Notes: generated by a model from the sequence alone, not told the origin. A stretch of DNA of 64,000 nucleotides from Paratrimastix pyriformis (GCA_027972325.1 JAPMOS010000076.1:1-64000), one strand, 5' to 3'; counted from the first letter of the stretch, positions 43,901 to 55,145 are shown. Numbers and translations: made by a program.

Positions 43901-46900
43901 GCTGGCCTTCTTGAGCTGCTCCAGGGCCACGTTCCGCTGGGCGCTGTACTCGCGCTTCTCCTTCTCCAGCATCCCGATCCGCTGCGATGATGCACGGACA
44001 GATAGATAGATGAGATGAGCGAGTGAATGTGTGTTTGAGAAATTTCCCCACCATCCCGATCCGCTGCGATGAGCGAGTGAATGCGTGATTCTCCTTCTCC
44101 AGCATCATCCCGATCCGTTGCGGCACGCAGGAACCCCACATTCACAGGCGGGTGGGGGAGCGAGTGGTGGAGTGTGCGTGAATCTCCTTCTCCCAGCATC
44201 ATCCAGATCATTTGCGAGACTGGCCCACACGATGAGTGGCTTATTCCACCTCTTCAGCAACATTCCGATCCGACAGCGAGTGCCTGTCAATACAGGATGG
44301 GAGAAGGAACAGGAAAAGAAAAAAGCAGAGAGGCCGAAGGGACAGCACGAATGCAACTTCACAGCCAATGTGTGTGCGGGGGGCGGACCTTGTCGGCCCT
44401 GTCCTTGGAGGCCTTCAGGCCCGAGAGCTCCGTCCGGAGGCTCTCCATGCTCTGCTCGACGTCGGTCATCTCCGAGCGGGCCTTCTCCTTCTCCGCCCCG
44501 ACGATCTCTTTCTGTGGAGCATCATCATCATCAACATCATCATCATCATCATCAACATCAACAACATCATCATCATCAACATCATCAACACCATCAACAC
44601 CATCAACACCAACATCATTCATTCATCAACATCATCATCAACATCAACAACATCATCATCATCAACATCATCAACATCATCAACACCAACATCATTCATT
44701 CATCAACATCAACATCATCAACATCATCCAGCATCATCCAGATCATCCAGTCATCATCCAGTCATCATCCAGATCATCACCATCAGCACAGCAAGCGGCG
44801 GGGGCGCGTGAGTGGGTGAGCGATCGATGATGATGTGGGGGGGGGCAGTAGTGATGGCGTGCCCACGATTGGACGGCCCCAAAGGTGGTGCGCGGGGCGG
44901 ACCTCCCTGGTGACGGAGTCGATCTTTCGCATGAGCTCGCGCTTCTCGGCCTCCTGGTGGGTGTGCACGCGGATGCTGTCCTCGACAGCCTTCTTCAGCT
45001 GGTCCCGCTCTTTCTGCGCGCCCCCACATCCCACGGGCGCAGCACAGGGGAACAGCCGAGGTACAGAGAGGAATCCCTTGATGAGCTCAAAATACAGGAA
45101 CGCATGATGGTCCCGCTCTTTCTGCGCGCCTCCGCATGGGAAGAACTCCATGATGAATACAGGAACGCATGACGGTCCCATTCGTTCTGCGCGCCCTCGC
45201 ATTGGTGGGGGTGGATGTGTGTGTGTGTGTGTGGAGCAAAGGGTGGATGTGTACGATTCGCCGCGGACCGTCACCGTGTCGAGTTCCAGCTTGACGGAGC
45301 CCTTCTCGTTCTCCTTCTTCTCGTTGGCGGCCTCCAGCTGGCGGACGGCCATCGCCAGGCTGTCGCGGGTCTTCTCCAGCTTGTGGATGGCCTGGTTCTG
45401 CAGGCCCCACAAGAAAAACCAACCAACGATGAGCGACTTGCATCCCCCCGGATGGCCTGGCGGTGCAGCAACCAGCGGGCGATGAGACAGCGAACAAACA
45501 GGAAGACTCGCACCCAGCCGATTCGAGGGGGTGGATTCGGGAGGTAGAAAACGGGCGTGCACGGGCGTGGCGTGGGTGGTGGGTGATGATGAGGGTGATG
45601 GTGGTGGTGGTGGTGATGATGATGATGATGGTGATGATGATGGAGGTGGTGAGGATAATGATGGTGGTGGTGGTGGCGGTGTGGTGGGTGGTGTGTGACG
45701 GGGGTGGCTGGTGGCGGTGCGGACGAGCTCGTTGATCTCGGCCCCCTGGCGGCGCATGTCCATCTTCTGGTCCTGGATGCGCAGGTTGGCCTGGGCGAGC
45801 TGCTGCCGCAGGGCCGCCTGGTCCTCCTCGACGTTCTTGGCCGCCTGGACGCGGGCCAGGGGACGGGGATAGGTGGGGGATGGGGGATGGAGAGGGAGGA
45901 GGAGGAGGAGAGAGAGAGAGGGAGAGAAGAGAGAGGCGTGCCCCGTGCCAAGTGCGCGAGGTGTTCGACGCAAACCTTCTCGTGCGCGCCCGTTAAGGGG
46001 TGTGCGGGGTGGTGGGGTCCTCCCTCCCTTTTGTTTTCCCTTTTTGTGTCTTGGGTGATTTCGGTCTTTCTCGTGTTCCCTTTTACGGGCCCCGGTGGCT
46101 CGGTTTCCGGAATATGAGAGAGAGAGAGAGAGAGAGAACCACCCTGAGGCTGTCTTCCACCCCTTCGGCGCTTCCAACCTCGGCCAACTGGGCCCCCAAG
46201 CATTGGGTTTCCTCGACCTGGTCAAGGCCCAGTGCAACAAGATGCATGTTGCCTTCTCGAAGCATTGGTGGTGCACGAGGATCTCGGTGACTCTGATGTA
46301 CTACGTTGCCCTGATGCCTGACTTCTGGTACCAGACTGCCTCCGGGAGACTGGCCGACACCCGCAACCCGTTTGCCATCAACCCAGGCCCGCCGTGCGTG
46401 GCCAAGACCGACTGCGACAAGAAGCTGCTGCTTCCTGGTGCCGCCTGAGGGCTCGACGAGCTACGGGCTGAGCACTGAGTGGGACGGAGCCAACCAGTTG
46501 GTATTTTAAGTGATTTCTTTTCTCTCTTTGTTCCCCTTTTACGGGCCCTGGTGGCTCGGTTTTCCGGAATATGAGAGAACCACATGTGTGGGGCGTGGGG
46601 CGTGGGGCGTGGGGCGTGGGGCGTGGGGCGTGGGGCGTGGGGCGTGGGGCGTGGGGCGTGGGGCGTGGGGCGTGGGGCGTGGGGCGTGGGGCGTGGGGCG
46701 TGGCGCGAGGAGGGGCACGGGGGCATGCGAGGGGCGCGGGCCTTGCGGAGGTCCTCGGCCTCCTTGACGGTGGCCCGGATCTTCTCCTCGTCGCCCGTGT
46801 GGCGCTGCTCGTACTCCCGGATGCGCTGCTCGTACTGCAGGATGATCTCCTCCTTGGCTTTGGCCTCCTTGATCCGCTCCTGGGGCCGCCAGCAGCCAGG

Positions 46901-48549
46901 CGGGGAGGGGAGGGAGCGGGAGGGGAGGGATGGGGAGGGTAAGGAAGGGGCGGGGCGGGGCGCGGGCATGGGGAATGGGGGATGGGGAGAAGAGCGTGAG
47001 CGGGAGGGGTCGATGGTCACATGAGGTCGTCATGAGGCGCGGCACCGACTGCCACCACCTGCTGTCTGCTGTTGTTGCTCCTGCTGTGGCGGGGCGGGGC
47101 GGGGCGGGGGGCGGGGCGGGGCGGGGGCGGGGGGCGGGGGCGGGGGCGGGGGCGGGGGCGGGGGCGGGGGCGGGGCAGGGACCTTGAGGGCGTTTGTGGA
47201 GCGCTCGAGCTGGCGGTTCTGGGCGTCCTTCTCCTCGCTGAGCTTCTTGATGCTCTCGTTGAGCCCCATGATGTCGTGCCCCAGCTGGATCACCACCGAC
47301 TCGCTCTGGCGCAGCTGTGACCGCCAACCATCCGCCCCACCCCAGCCCCGGCAGCGCACACCCATTGAGATCCAAGGGCAGAGAGGTGGCAGACAGGCAA
47401 AGGGAAGGGAAGCGAAGGGGGGGGGGGAGGGAAGATGGAAGATGGGGGAGGTGGCTGAGGGTATGTGTGGTGGGGGATGATGGCAGAGGGGAGGTGGCGA
47501 TGGGCGATGGGCGTGGGAGGTTCCCTGTGCTGCCTCGCGGACCTTATCGTCCTTTCCGGCGGCGGCGGCCTTGAGGTCGCCCACCTGCTGCTCGAGGGCC
47601 TCCCGATCTGGGGGAGGGACGGGCATGGCGGAGGGAAGGTGAAGGGGTGAAGGTGGGAAAAGGAGGAATTTCCATCGGGCTGGTGCTGGTGCTGGTGGTG
47701 GTGCTGGTGGCGGTGCTGGTGGCGGCGGCGGGTGGTGGTGGTGGCGGGTGGTTGTGGGTGGTGTTGGTGGCGGTGTTGGTGTTGGTGCTGGTGGCGGGTA
47801 CGGGTGCGGGTGCGGACCTCGGAGCAGCTCCTCCTTGGCCTTCTGCAAGTCGTTCACGGCCGCCTCGTGGCTCACGGAGATGCCGGGGCCTACAGCGCGC
47901 CAGTTGAAAAAAGCAAAACGGTCAGAGAGCCGACATCCCCCCCGGATGGGGCAGGCAGACGGACCCTGGTCGACCAGCTTGTTCAACTTGCCCAGCTCGG
48001 CACGCAGCTCCTCGATGGTCTCCTTCGCGAGGCGCTCCTTGTCCCGGGAGGCGTTGACCATTTTGAAGGCACGGTCGATTTCCTGCGGGCATGGACAGGT
48101 CGCACTCGAGAACACGGGGGGGAAAAAAAAAGCCACCGGACCTTTTTCAGCGAGGCGATGGTATTGGCATCATCGTGAGAGAGTTTCAGAGCAGTTTGCA
48201 CCCGAGCGGCGTTGGATACAATCTCAGCGTTCAGCTCGCGGCATCTTTTAATTAACCGTTTTTCACTTTCGTGACTCTTTTTAAGAGCTCGATGAAGCTT
48301 TTCATATTCTTGACGGAAACGCTCTTTTCAAGAGATGGTGGGTTGGTAAAGAATTGTGGGCACATGAGCCAACAGACCCAGGGATTTATCTCCGACGAGC
48401 TCGGACAAGACATCGTGGAAATCTTTTTCGAGTGTCTCAAATGCATTTGGCTCGAAAGAAATTTGATCGCCTCCTGGAACTGATTCCGAAGGTCTGGGTT
48501 TCTCTCCACCTTCCTCGGGAGAGCCATCGGGGCGAGGGGAATCGCTCAT
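40960..48549 (-). CDS. CFAP58: CFAP58 (CCDC147) orthologue, axonemal coiled-coil protein
   Basis: CFAP58 is a cilium/flagellum-associated coiled-coil protein needed for flagellar assembly in animals and algae. Start at 48549 (MSDSPRPDGSPEEGGEKPRP). FETLEKDFHDVLSELVGDKS, YEKLHRALKKSHESEKRLIK and ALKLSHDDANTIASLKK match the human N-terminus nearly residue by residue. SERDILGSQLIRRNDELALL (42780), NPLNVHRWKLLEGSDPETFE (41830), IQTLQKRLISKTEEV and EKEKLYNQLKDILKRQPGP (41550) match the C-terminal third. EYQEEIHKITEELQEVKKRY is near the end. Twenty or so exons alternate with long repeat-filled introns; donors are mostly GTCCG. The human protein ends just after the last of these blocks, whereas this frame runs on to 40960, so the last exon limit is uncertain. 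Confidence 0.9.
42370..42545. repeat. (GATGGATGG)-type array, CFAP58 intron
   Basis: GATGGGATGATGGATG units with occasional AACGGGA variants, between exons of CFAP58. Confidence 0.9.
43700..43798. repeat. Poly-C and (CCA/CCG)n array, CFAP58 intron
   Basis: About 14 C on the plus strand followed by CCACCACCGCC units up to the exon-side boundary. On the transcript this is (GGT/GGC)n then poly-G, lying on the donor side of the intron after exon KTKLAQQK. Confidence 0.9.
44515..44775. repeat. (CAT/CAACAT)n array, CFAP58 intron
   Basis: CATCATCATCAACATCA units in two long similar blocks (44.52-44.62 and 44.62-44.70 share CACCAACATCATTCATTCAT), then CATCCAGAT units. Non-coding. Confidence 0.93.
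46050..46580 (+). other. Intronic insert with an antisense ORF, bounded by a direct repeat
   Basis: The sequence TTACGGGCCCyGGTGGCTCG with its flank (CCCTTT... to ...GGAATATGAGAGA) occurs at about 46080 and again at about 46530. Between them the plus strand, opposite to CFAP58, has an open frame reading GFLDLVKAQCNKMHVAFSKH, then LMYYVALMPDFWYQTASGRL, with balanced composition unlike the surrounding arrays. A second frame just after its stop reads STSYGLSTEWDGANQLVF. I do not recognise the protein. It could be a piece of another gene copied into the intron. Confidence 0.45.
46588..46702. repeat. (GGGGCGT)n array, about 16 units, CFAP58 intron
   Basis: Perfect 7-bp units. It follows directly on the second copy of the direct repeat that bounds the intronic insert. 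Confidence 0.95.
47085..47175. repeat. (GGGGC)/(GGGGGC)n array, CFAP58 intron
   Basis: It ends at a splice donor (transcript strand CTCAAG then GTCCCTG). Confidence 0.93.
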
Positions 48550-48783
48550 TCGTGCGAAACGGTTCAAAAAAAGGTCCCCTGAGAATAGTTGACGTTACCG
48601 AGATTTGAAAATTTAACCCGCGCTTCGCCCGACGCCGGCGTTGGTCAGTGGTGAAGTGGAATTCCGCGTGCTTGTATACGCCCATCGCCTGCCCATTTGT
48701 TCTTTTCAGGCGAAGGGGATCGGTTCTCTGTTCCCAGTGACCAAATTGGAAGTGGGCAGAAAAGAGCTCGTTTCCTTTGCGTT
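48550..48783. promoter_or_regulatory. Short spacer between DDX24 stop and CFAP58 start
   Basis: 234 bp on which CFAP58's promoter and DDX24's 3' end must both be found (both genes minus strand; transcription runs DDX24, then CFAP58). AT-richer than either gene body; no motif recognised. Confidence 0.4.
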
Positions 48784-51700
48784 TTACCTGCGGGTCCGCT
48801 TGCGGCGCGCCCTGACTTGAGCGCGCTGCTCTTCCTCGGCCTCCATGACCGACTGTCGGCCCTGTCGGAGCACGGCCGCAAGAACCTCGGGGATGGCCGT
48901 CGGGTACTTGAGCGAAAGCTCTGCACAAAGGAATGCAGTGGCACAGGAAGAATATTTAGGATGCGTTTTCGCCAGGACAGAATGGGGGGATAAGGAGGAC
49001 GCACAGGTGCCGGGGCGGGCGAGACGGACCGCGGGGGACGATGGGCTGCTTGGAGAGCTCCTTGAGCTCGGCCTTGAGCCGCTCCAGCTGGGCGGTCACG
49101 TCCCGCCGGTTGCGCTGCATCCGCTGGTGGGGCGCCAGGCCCTGGCCGTGCTCGTCAAGCGACCGGGAGAATTCCTCCATCCTGTCGGATTCGTACGGGT
49201 TGTGGACGATGATCGGCGGAAAAACAGCAGCAGCAGCAATCACAAAACGCCATCCCAGGCGGGGGGGGGGGGGGGGGGGGGGGGGGTGGTGTGGGGTCCT
49301 CGGTGGCTGCAAGTGGACAAAGGGATGGGGGCAAGGGGGGCGGAGGTTCATCGGAACATCATCATCAGCGATGGGGGGGGGGGGGGGGGGAGGGGGGAGG
49401 GAGGCGACGGGGTTCTGCAGACGTTTCGTCGTCGACCTCGAGTTCGGCCTCCTTGGCGGCCTTCTCGAACCAGTTGACCTTGCTCATCACCTGCACGGCC
49501 CCCCAGCCCCAGCCCCACCAGATCAAAGATCGGGGTGAATAACACGGCCCCTCAATCGGAGGTGAAAACCCAGAAGCTATCCGCAGGACCGCCCGCGCAC
49601 ACCTGTGACAATGGAGATTTTCGGCCTGGCGTGCCCCAGCGCCGAAGCCCGCCACACAGACACAGACACAGACAGCGCGACACAGACACAGCCAGAACAC
49701 ACGGACTGGGCGGGCGGACCTTCTGGGTCTGTTCCTGGAGCTTCTCGATCTGGTGGGCGAGCGAGACCCGCTTGCGGATGCCCGGCATGTAGGACGCGTC
49801 GATGGCCAGGGCGGGGACACCATCTTTGCACAAAAACGGGAGCAGCGGCCATGTGTGCCGGAAGGCAAAATGAGCGACCGCCGACCCGGAGCACCCAGAA
49901 AAGCGACAGGCGGGGAAAATGGCGATCCCAGATCCCACCCGGGGGACGCCGGCGACAGACGGGGCAGCTTGAGGGTGGCGCAGATGGTCTTATAGAGGGC
50001 CTGCTCCCCGGGGGACACCAGCATCACCGCGAAACCCTCCTGACCGGCGCGGGCCGTACGGCCGGAGCGGTGGATGTAGAGCTGAAAGACCGACAGACGA
50101 TGAAAACCAGGAGAAAAAGCGATCCCTGTCAGAAACCCGATTCCACACAGCTGACATACCCATCCAAACCTGACCAGCCTCGAGGCAGGCACGAATCAAA
50201 GACATCGCCGAGATGCATTTTCCAACATCGCACACATCATCAATCCGAACATGGACAAATCAGTCGCATCAATACCCGAGACGGGCACAAACCAATGGCG
50301 TCAATACCCGAGACGGGTACAACCCGAAGACAGAATCAAGCGATCCAACATCACCACATCCAGCACCACCCCCCTGACAGACGTCCGCGGCGCGGGGCAC
50401 CTGGTAATGGACGACGTGCTCGATGGCCGGGATGTCGAGCCCCCGGGCGGCCACATCCGAGGCGACCAGCACGCAGGGGGAGCTGTCCTTGAACCGGGCC
50501 AGGTTCTTCAAACGCTGCTTCTGCTGCATGCTGGCGTGCAGGCCTAGCGAGGAAAGACGGGGCGATGGGGGCAAGCGGGAAGTGAGGAGGAGGAGGAGGA
50601 GGAGGAAGGCAGGACAACCACAGCAGGGCCGCCCAAGCGGGAACCACCAAATGCAGGAGAATAAACAGTCGCAGGCGGAGCAACCGCACAATCCACAAGC
50701 TCCTCCCAAAACATCAACACCATGGTGTCACCAATATCGTCATCGCACCAGCGCAGCAACAATCCACTAGAACAGCGAGATCGACTCCCATTTGCATCAA
50801 CATCACACAACCACCCACACCATGACATCGGCAGCATCAACGCCAGCCGGACGGACCGTATGCGCGGATGCCGAGCAGCTCCAAGATGCCCAGGAGCCGC
50901 TTGACGGAGAAGATGGTGTTGGTGAAGACCAGCGTGCGCCCGGGATGGTGCAGGATGAAGTAGGCCAAGAAGACGTCCTGCGGAGGGCAATGGGCGGGGT
51001 GGGCAACGGGCGGGGGTGGTCGAGGTGAGTGGGTGGACGTGGGGCAGAAGCAAAAGAGCAGGCAGAGGTTTTGCGGGGTGTCAAGTTGAGAGATCGCAGG
51101 CAGAGCGGGCAGACAGGCATCAGAAAAAGCGCCGGGTGGAGTCCCGAATGGGTGCAAATGACGATGATTGGGATTGGGGATGATGGGAGCTGATGGGTGC
51201 TGATGATGGGTGATGGCGATGATGATTGGATGTATGATGATGATTGGATGATGATGAGGATTGGATGATGATGAGGATTGGATGATGATGATGATGATGA
51301 TTGGGTGATGATGATGATTAGATGGGGATGATGATGGATGCGGGCCTTCTCATCGATGGAGCACGAGATCTGGCGCTGCTGGAGGGTGGCGGCGGTCTGC
51401 CCCGTCCGGCTGACGTCCACCACGACGGGGTGGCCCCCGAAGGGAACGATCGAGAGCAGGTGCTCTGTCGTGTGTGAAGTGGGGGAGGTGTGTGTCGTGT
51501 GAAGCCTTTGTCAGGGAAAAAAAAAGGAAGGCGACGGGCGAGAGAGCAGGTGTGTGTGCGTCGTGGAGAGCGCTGTGAGAAGAGCCAAGAAGCAGGATGG
51601 GCGGGTTGGTCGAGCCGATGAGGGCGTGATGAGCCGGCTCCACTTTGACATCTTTTTTGGCCCAAATGTCTAAGTCGGGGTGTCGTGCGGCGAGGAGCTG

Positions 51701-54700
51701 ATCGACCACCCCCAAAATCCCCAGGTCGTCGTTTTCCAACCCGGCTTCCACAACATCATCCCCGACGGACCCATGCGGTCCTTGTCCGTGAGCAGGGCCA
51801 TCTCGCGCTTCTTGTGTCTGCCCAGGCCCTTCTTGACCAGGGCCGGCAGGGCGATGGTGGCCGAGAAGAGCATCGTTTGTCGCTGCAGGTGGGGCGGCAT
51901 CAGGAAGTGGGTCGGCCGGCGCGGCTTGGCCTTGGCGGGCGGGGGCTGCTGCTTGCTGCGGGGTGGGAGGGGATGGGAGGGTCGCGGAAAAAGAGGAAAG
52001 TGGAAAGACAAAGAAGGGGTTGAATCATCGTGATGGTCATCATCACTCCCCACCACCCACGATGGCCCAGTTTGCCTGGTCAGCATCACCCCACACCTCA
52101 TCATGGCCACTATCACACAAGGCATGGGGCCAGCAGCTGACGTATGGCAGAGGCAGAGCAGACAGACAGCACATGCCAACACTTCACCAACACGGACAGC
52201 ACAGGCATTCCATATACGGTTGTGTCCAACCTTGGGGCACCGGGGGAGCCCACGGCGAATGAGAGATCAGGGGCCGCGCGACAGACCCCCTCCGCACGGG
52301 TTTCTTCGGCTCGGCCTCGGCCTCGGCCTCCTCCTCCTCCTCCTGACCTCCCCGGAACGGGGGCAGCATCCCAAAGATGGACTTGAGCTCGCCGTAGTGG
52401 CCCTGCTCGACCATCCGATCGGCCTCGTCCAGCACCAGGGTCAGGAGCCCGTCCAGCTGGGTCAAGTGCGGGATGCCCTGGGGTGGCGCGGGTGGTGGTG
52501 GTGCCGAGTGTGGGGGTTGCGGGGATGGGGAAGTGAGCGGATGGTGGGGCGTGCGGCGCGCCAGAAAAAGGGAGTGGCGTGGGGGAGTGATTGAGATGGA
52601 CGCGATACGGACAGAGGCGACGCACGAGACACGAACGTACAGAGACACAGAGGCGCGACACAGCGAGGTGAGACACAGACGCATGAAGAGACGGACACGA
52701 CCCTCACAGCAACCGGAGAAGCGGAGACAGACGGCCAGGGGAGCCCACAACCAACCCAACCCAACCCAACCCAACCCAACCCAACCCAACCCAACCCAAC
52801 CCAACCCAACCCAACCCAACCTCAGAGCGCCTGGGCTGCGGACCAACTGCATCATATCCCAGACGCGGCCGGGAGTGCCCACGACCACCTCGGGACGCTG
52901 GGCCAGCAGCCGCTCCTGCTTCTGGGGCGAGATCCCGCCCACGATGGGGCACACCTAGCAGGCCACGGGACGGGGACGGGGACGGGGACGGGGACGGGGA
53001 CGAGGGACGGGGACGAGGACGGGGACGAGGACGGGACGGGGACGGGGACGGGGACGGGGACGAGGGACGGGGACGAGGGACGGGGACGGGGACGGGGACG
53101 GGGACGGGGAGGGGACGGGGACGGGGAGGGGGACGGGAGGGGGAGGGGGACGGGGAGGGGGACGGAAAGAAAAAGGTCATGAGCGAGTGTTTCTGTTTCA
53201 GGGGTTGTGTGTCGTGTGTTCCCCGTCAAACCATCCGTCATCCATCATCATCATCCGGACGTCCCCGTGCCCAAACGAGCAATGCCCACTCACGGACCAG
53301 GATGTTGGCAAATTTGAAGAGGGCCTTGAGGTGGTCGCACACCTGGATGGCCAGCTCGCGGGTGGGGGTCAGCACCAGGGCCCGCAGGCAGGTCGTCGCC
53401 GCTGTGGCCCCCAAGGAAACCCACACAGATGATGGCGATCAGGTGATGACTGGATGACTGGATGCATGGCTGGATGGCTGGATGGCTGGATGGCTGGATG
53501 GCTGGATGGCTGGATGGCTGGATGGCTGGATGAGTGGATGAGTGGATGACTGGATGCATGGCTGGATGGCTGGATGGCGGTATGCGCACGAATGAACAAC
53601 ATGAACCGGAGAGGAGAATCGAAGCATCAAATTCACCCGACGAGAGGGGCGGAGTCGTGGGGCGGAGTGGGGCGTGGGAGGCGAAGGAGGGCTGGAGGGA
53701 AGAATCGTCACCAACGAGCAGGCATGACGGACCCTTGGCGATCCCGCGCACCTTGCGCCCCTTGGCCGGCACCACGGGCACGGGCTGTCCCCCCGGGGTG
53801 ATCTCCACAAGCTCCTCACAGCGCATCTCCGGCCCGCCCTCCTCCTCCTCGTCTTCCTCCTGCTCGTCAGCGGCGGCCTTGGCGGCGGCGGCCACGGCCT
53901 TGGCGGCCTTCTTGTTGATCTTGCTCTGGCGGGCCTCCTCGGCGGCGGCCATCTCCGGGGGGATGATCTCCTCGAAGCTGACAATGTCCCCGAACCCGCG
54001 CAGGGCCGGGAACTTGGCCAGGAGCTGGTCCCGCCGTTTCGCGTCGGCCTCCAGGCCGGCCACCATGGCGGCACGGTCCGCGGCCAGGGCGTCATCGTCC
54101 GCATCCGCGTCGGCCTCCTCAGCATCAGCATCAGCATCAGCATCAGCAGCATCAGCATCAGCATCAGCATCAGCATCAGCATCAGCATCAGCATCAGCAT
54201 CAGCGGTCGATTCTGCCCCGTCGGCAGCCTCCTCCCCGCCGGCCTCATCTGCATCGGATCCGGCAGTAGCCTCCTGCGGATGGGATCGGGGATGAGTGTC
54301 AGCGCACCAGTTGTGTGATGCTGCCGCCGCATGCAGCCTGGAGATCCATTTTTTGGGGGTTTTTTGGCCATTTTTGTTCGCGCTGGGCACAGGGAAAGAA
54401 CAGCGGACGTGTGCGTGTCCGTGTCCGTGTGTGTGGCCTTCCCGAACCAATTTTGTGTGAGTGTGTGTGCGCGCGTCGGGAGGTCGGGGGGGGGGGGGGG
54501 GGGGGGGGGAGGGGGGGGGAGGGAGGGAGGAGGGGAACGGACCTCCTCTTCGGCGCCGTCTTCCTCCTTAACTTCTGTCTCCTCGGCCTCGCCCTCCTGC
54601 TCCTCCGTCTCTCCCTCCTCAGCCTTCTGCTCCTCCTCGCTGGCTTCGGAGGCTTTCTCCTCCCTGTGTTCTTCCGACTCTTCCTGGTCCTCCTCCTTCG

Positions 54701-55085
54701 GCTTGGGTTCGTTGGCTTCGACATCGCGCAGCCTCAGGATGCGCACGCCAATCGGAATCCCAAACGAGAGGGTCTTGCCGGAGCCCTGATGATGATCGCA
54801 ATGCCATATCGGCGGGAATTGAGTGGAGTGTCCGCCGGGAAAGCCAGACCGTCTCCGCCGAACCAATGATATCTTTGGGACGCTGGGCAGTGGCCGGAGG
54901 GATGGCTCGACTTTGAATAGTGGTGGGATTCTCGAACCCAAGCTTGCGGATGGCTTCCATCAGCTTCGGGTGCAGATGAAACGCATCCCTGCAGATGAAT
55001 GAAGGTGGGGGACACTCACAGAATGGATATCAGACCAAGCCGAATCGAACCGTGCCCGTTTCCGCTCACCTTCGTCTTGCTCCAT
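48784..55085 (-). CDS. DDX24: DDX24 / Mak5-type DEAD-box RNA helicase
   Basis: A nucleolar ATP-dependent RNA helicase of large-subunit ribosome biogenesis (Mak5 in yeast). Start at 55085 ([17 protein letters not shown]), then a 49-nt intron with donor GTCTGATAT and [18 protein letters not shown]. In order: Q motif GFENPTTIQ, motif I AETGSGKT (split by an intron), a long acidic insert (54.6-53.7 kb), Ia [11 protein letters not shown] (53.35), GG block [14 protein letters not shown], Ib [52 protein letters not shown] and [15 protein letters not shown]. The C-terminus has [17 protein letters not shown] and [18 protein letters not shown], both typical of DDX24/Mak5. It ends in basic RRKRTRR before TAA at 48784. 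All helicase motifs are intact. Confidence 0.92.
49260..49286. repeat. Poly-G run (C on the transcript), DDX24 intron
   Basis: About 26 G; a second run of about 17 G lies at 49374-49390. Both are in introns flanking the exon [18 protein letters not shown]. Confidence 0.88.
51150..51335. repeat. (GATGATTGGATGATGAT)-type array, DDX24 intron
   Basis: GATGATGATTGG and GATGGGTG units. The array ends at a GCCCG donor preceding CTTCTCATCGATGG on the plus strand. Confidence 0.9.
52744..52821. repeat. (CCAAC)n / (GTTGG)n array, about 15 units, DDX24 intron
   Basis: Perfect pentamers; on the transcript strand they read GGGTTGGGTTGG, similar to G-rich telomere-like repeats but with a 5-base unit. Confidence 0.95.
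52968..53165. repeat. (GGGACG)n array, about 200 bp, DDX24 intron
   Basis: GGGACG units mixed with AGGGACGGGGACG and AGGGGG variants, between the Ia and GG-block exons. Confidence 0.93.
53440..53582. repeat. (GGCTGGAT)n array, DDX24 intron
   Basis: Eight-base units GGCTGGAT with GACTGGAT and GAGTGGAT variants; they begin about 40 bp from the exon carrying motif Ia. Confidence 0.93.
54486..54535. repeat. Poly-G tract (C on the transcript), DDX24 intron acceptor side
   Basis: About 22 G, then GA-interrupted G runs. It lies at the donor-side flank of the acidic exon on the plus-strand map and is non-coding. Confidence 0.85.
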
Positions 55086-55145
55086 AATTGCTTCTATTCC
55101 CCGGGGCTCTCTGCCAAACGGTCTTTCGCCTCTTTCTTCAAGGTC
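55086..55145. promoter_or_regulatory. 60-bp divergent promoter between DDX24 and the PB1 gene
   Basis: The two start codons (55085 minus, 55146 plus) are only 60 bp apart, and both genes are supported by clear domains. Transcription must start within or very near this stretch for both. It contains TTCTTCAAGG-like sequence but no TATA box that I can see. Confidence 0.55.

Noticed and set aside
44359-44622. Asp/Val-rich frame (VDDVDDDD) on the minus strand
   Set aside because: Read-through of the CAT array into the CFAP58 exon KARSEMTDVEQSMESLRTEL; only the latter part is coding.
52700-53180. Open frames reading GWVGL repeats and Pro/Arg/Val repeats
   Set aside because: Translations of the (CCAAC)n and (GGGACG)n intronic arrays of DDX24.
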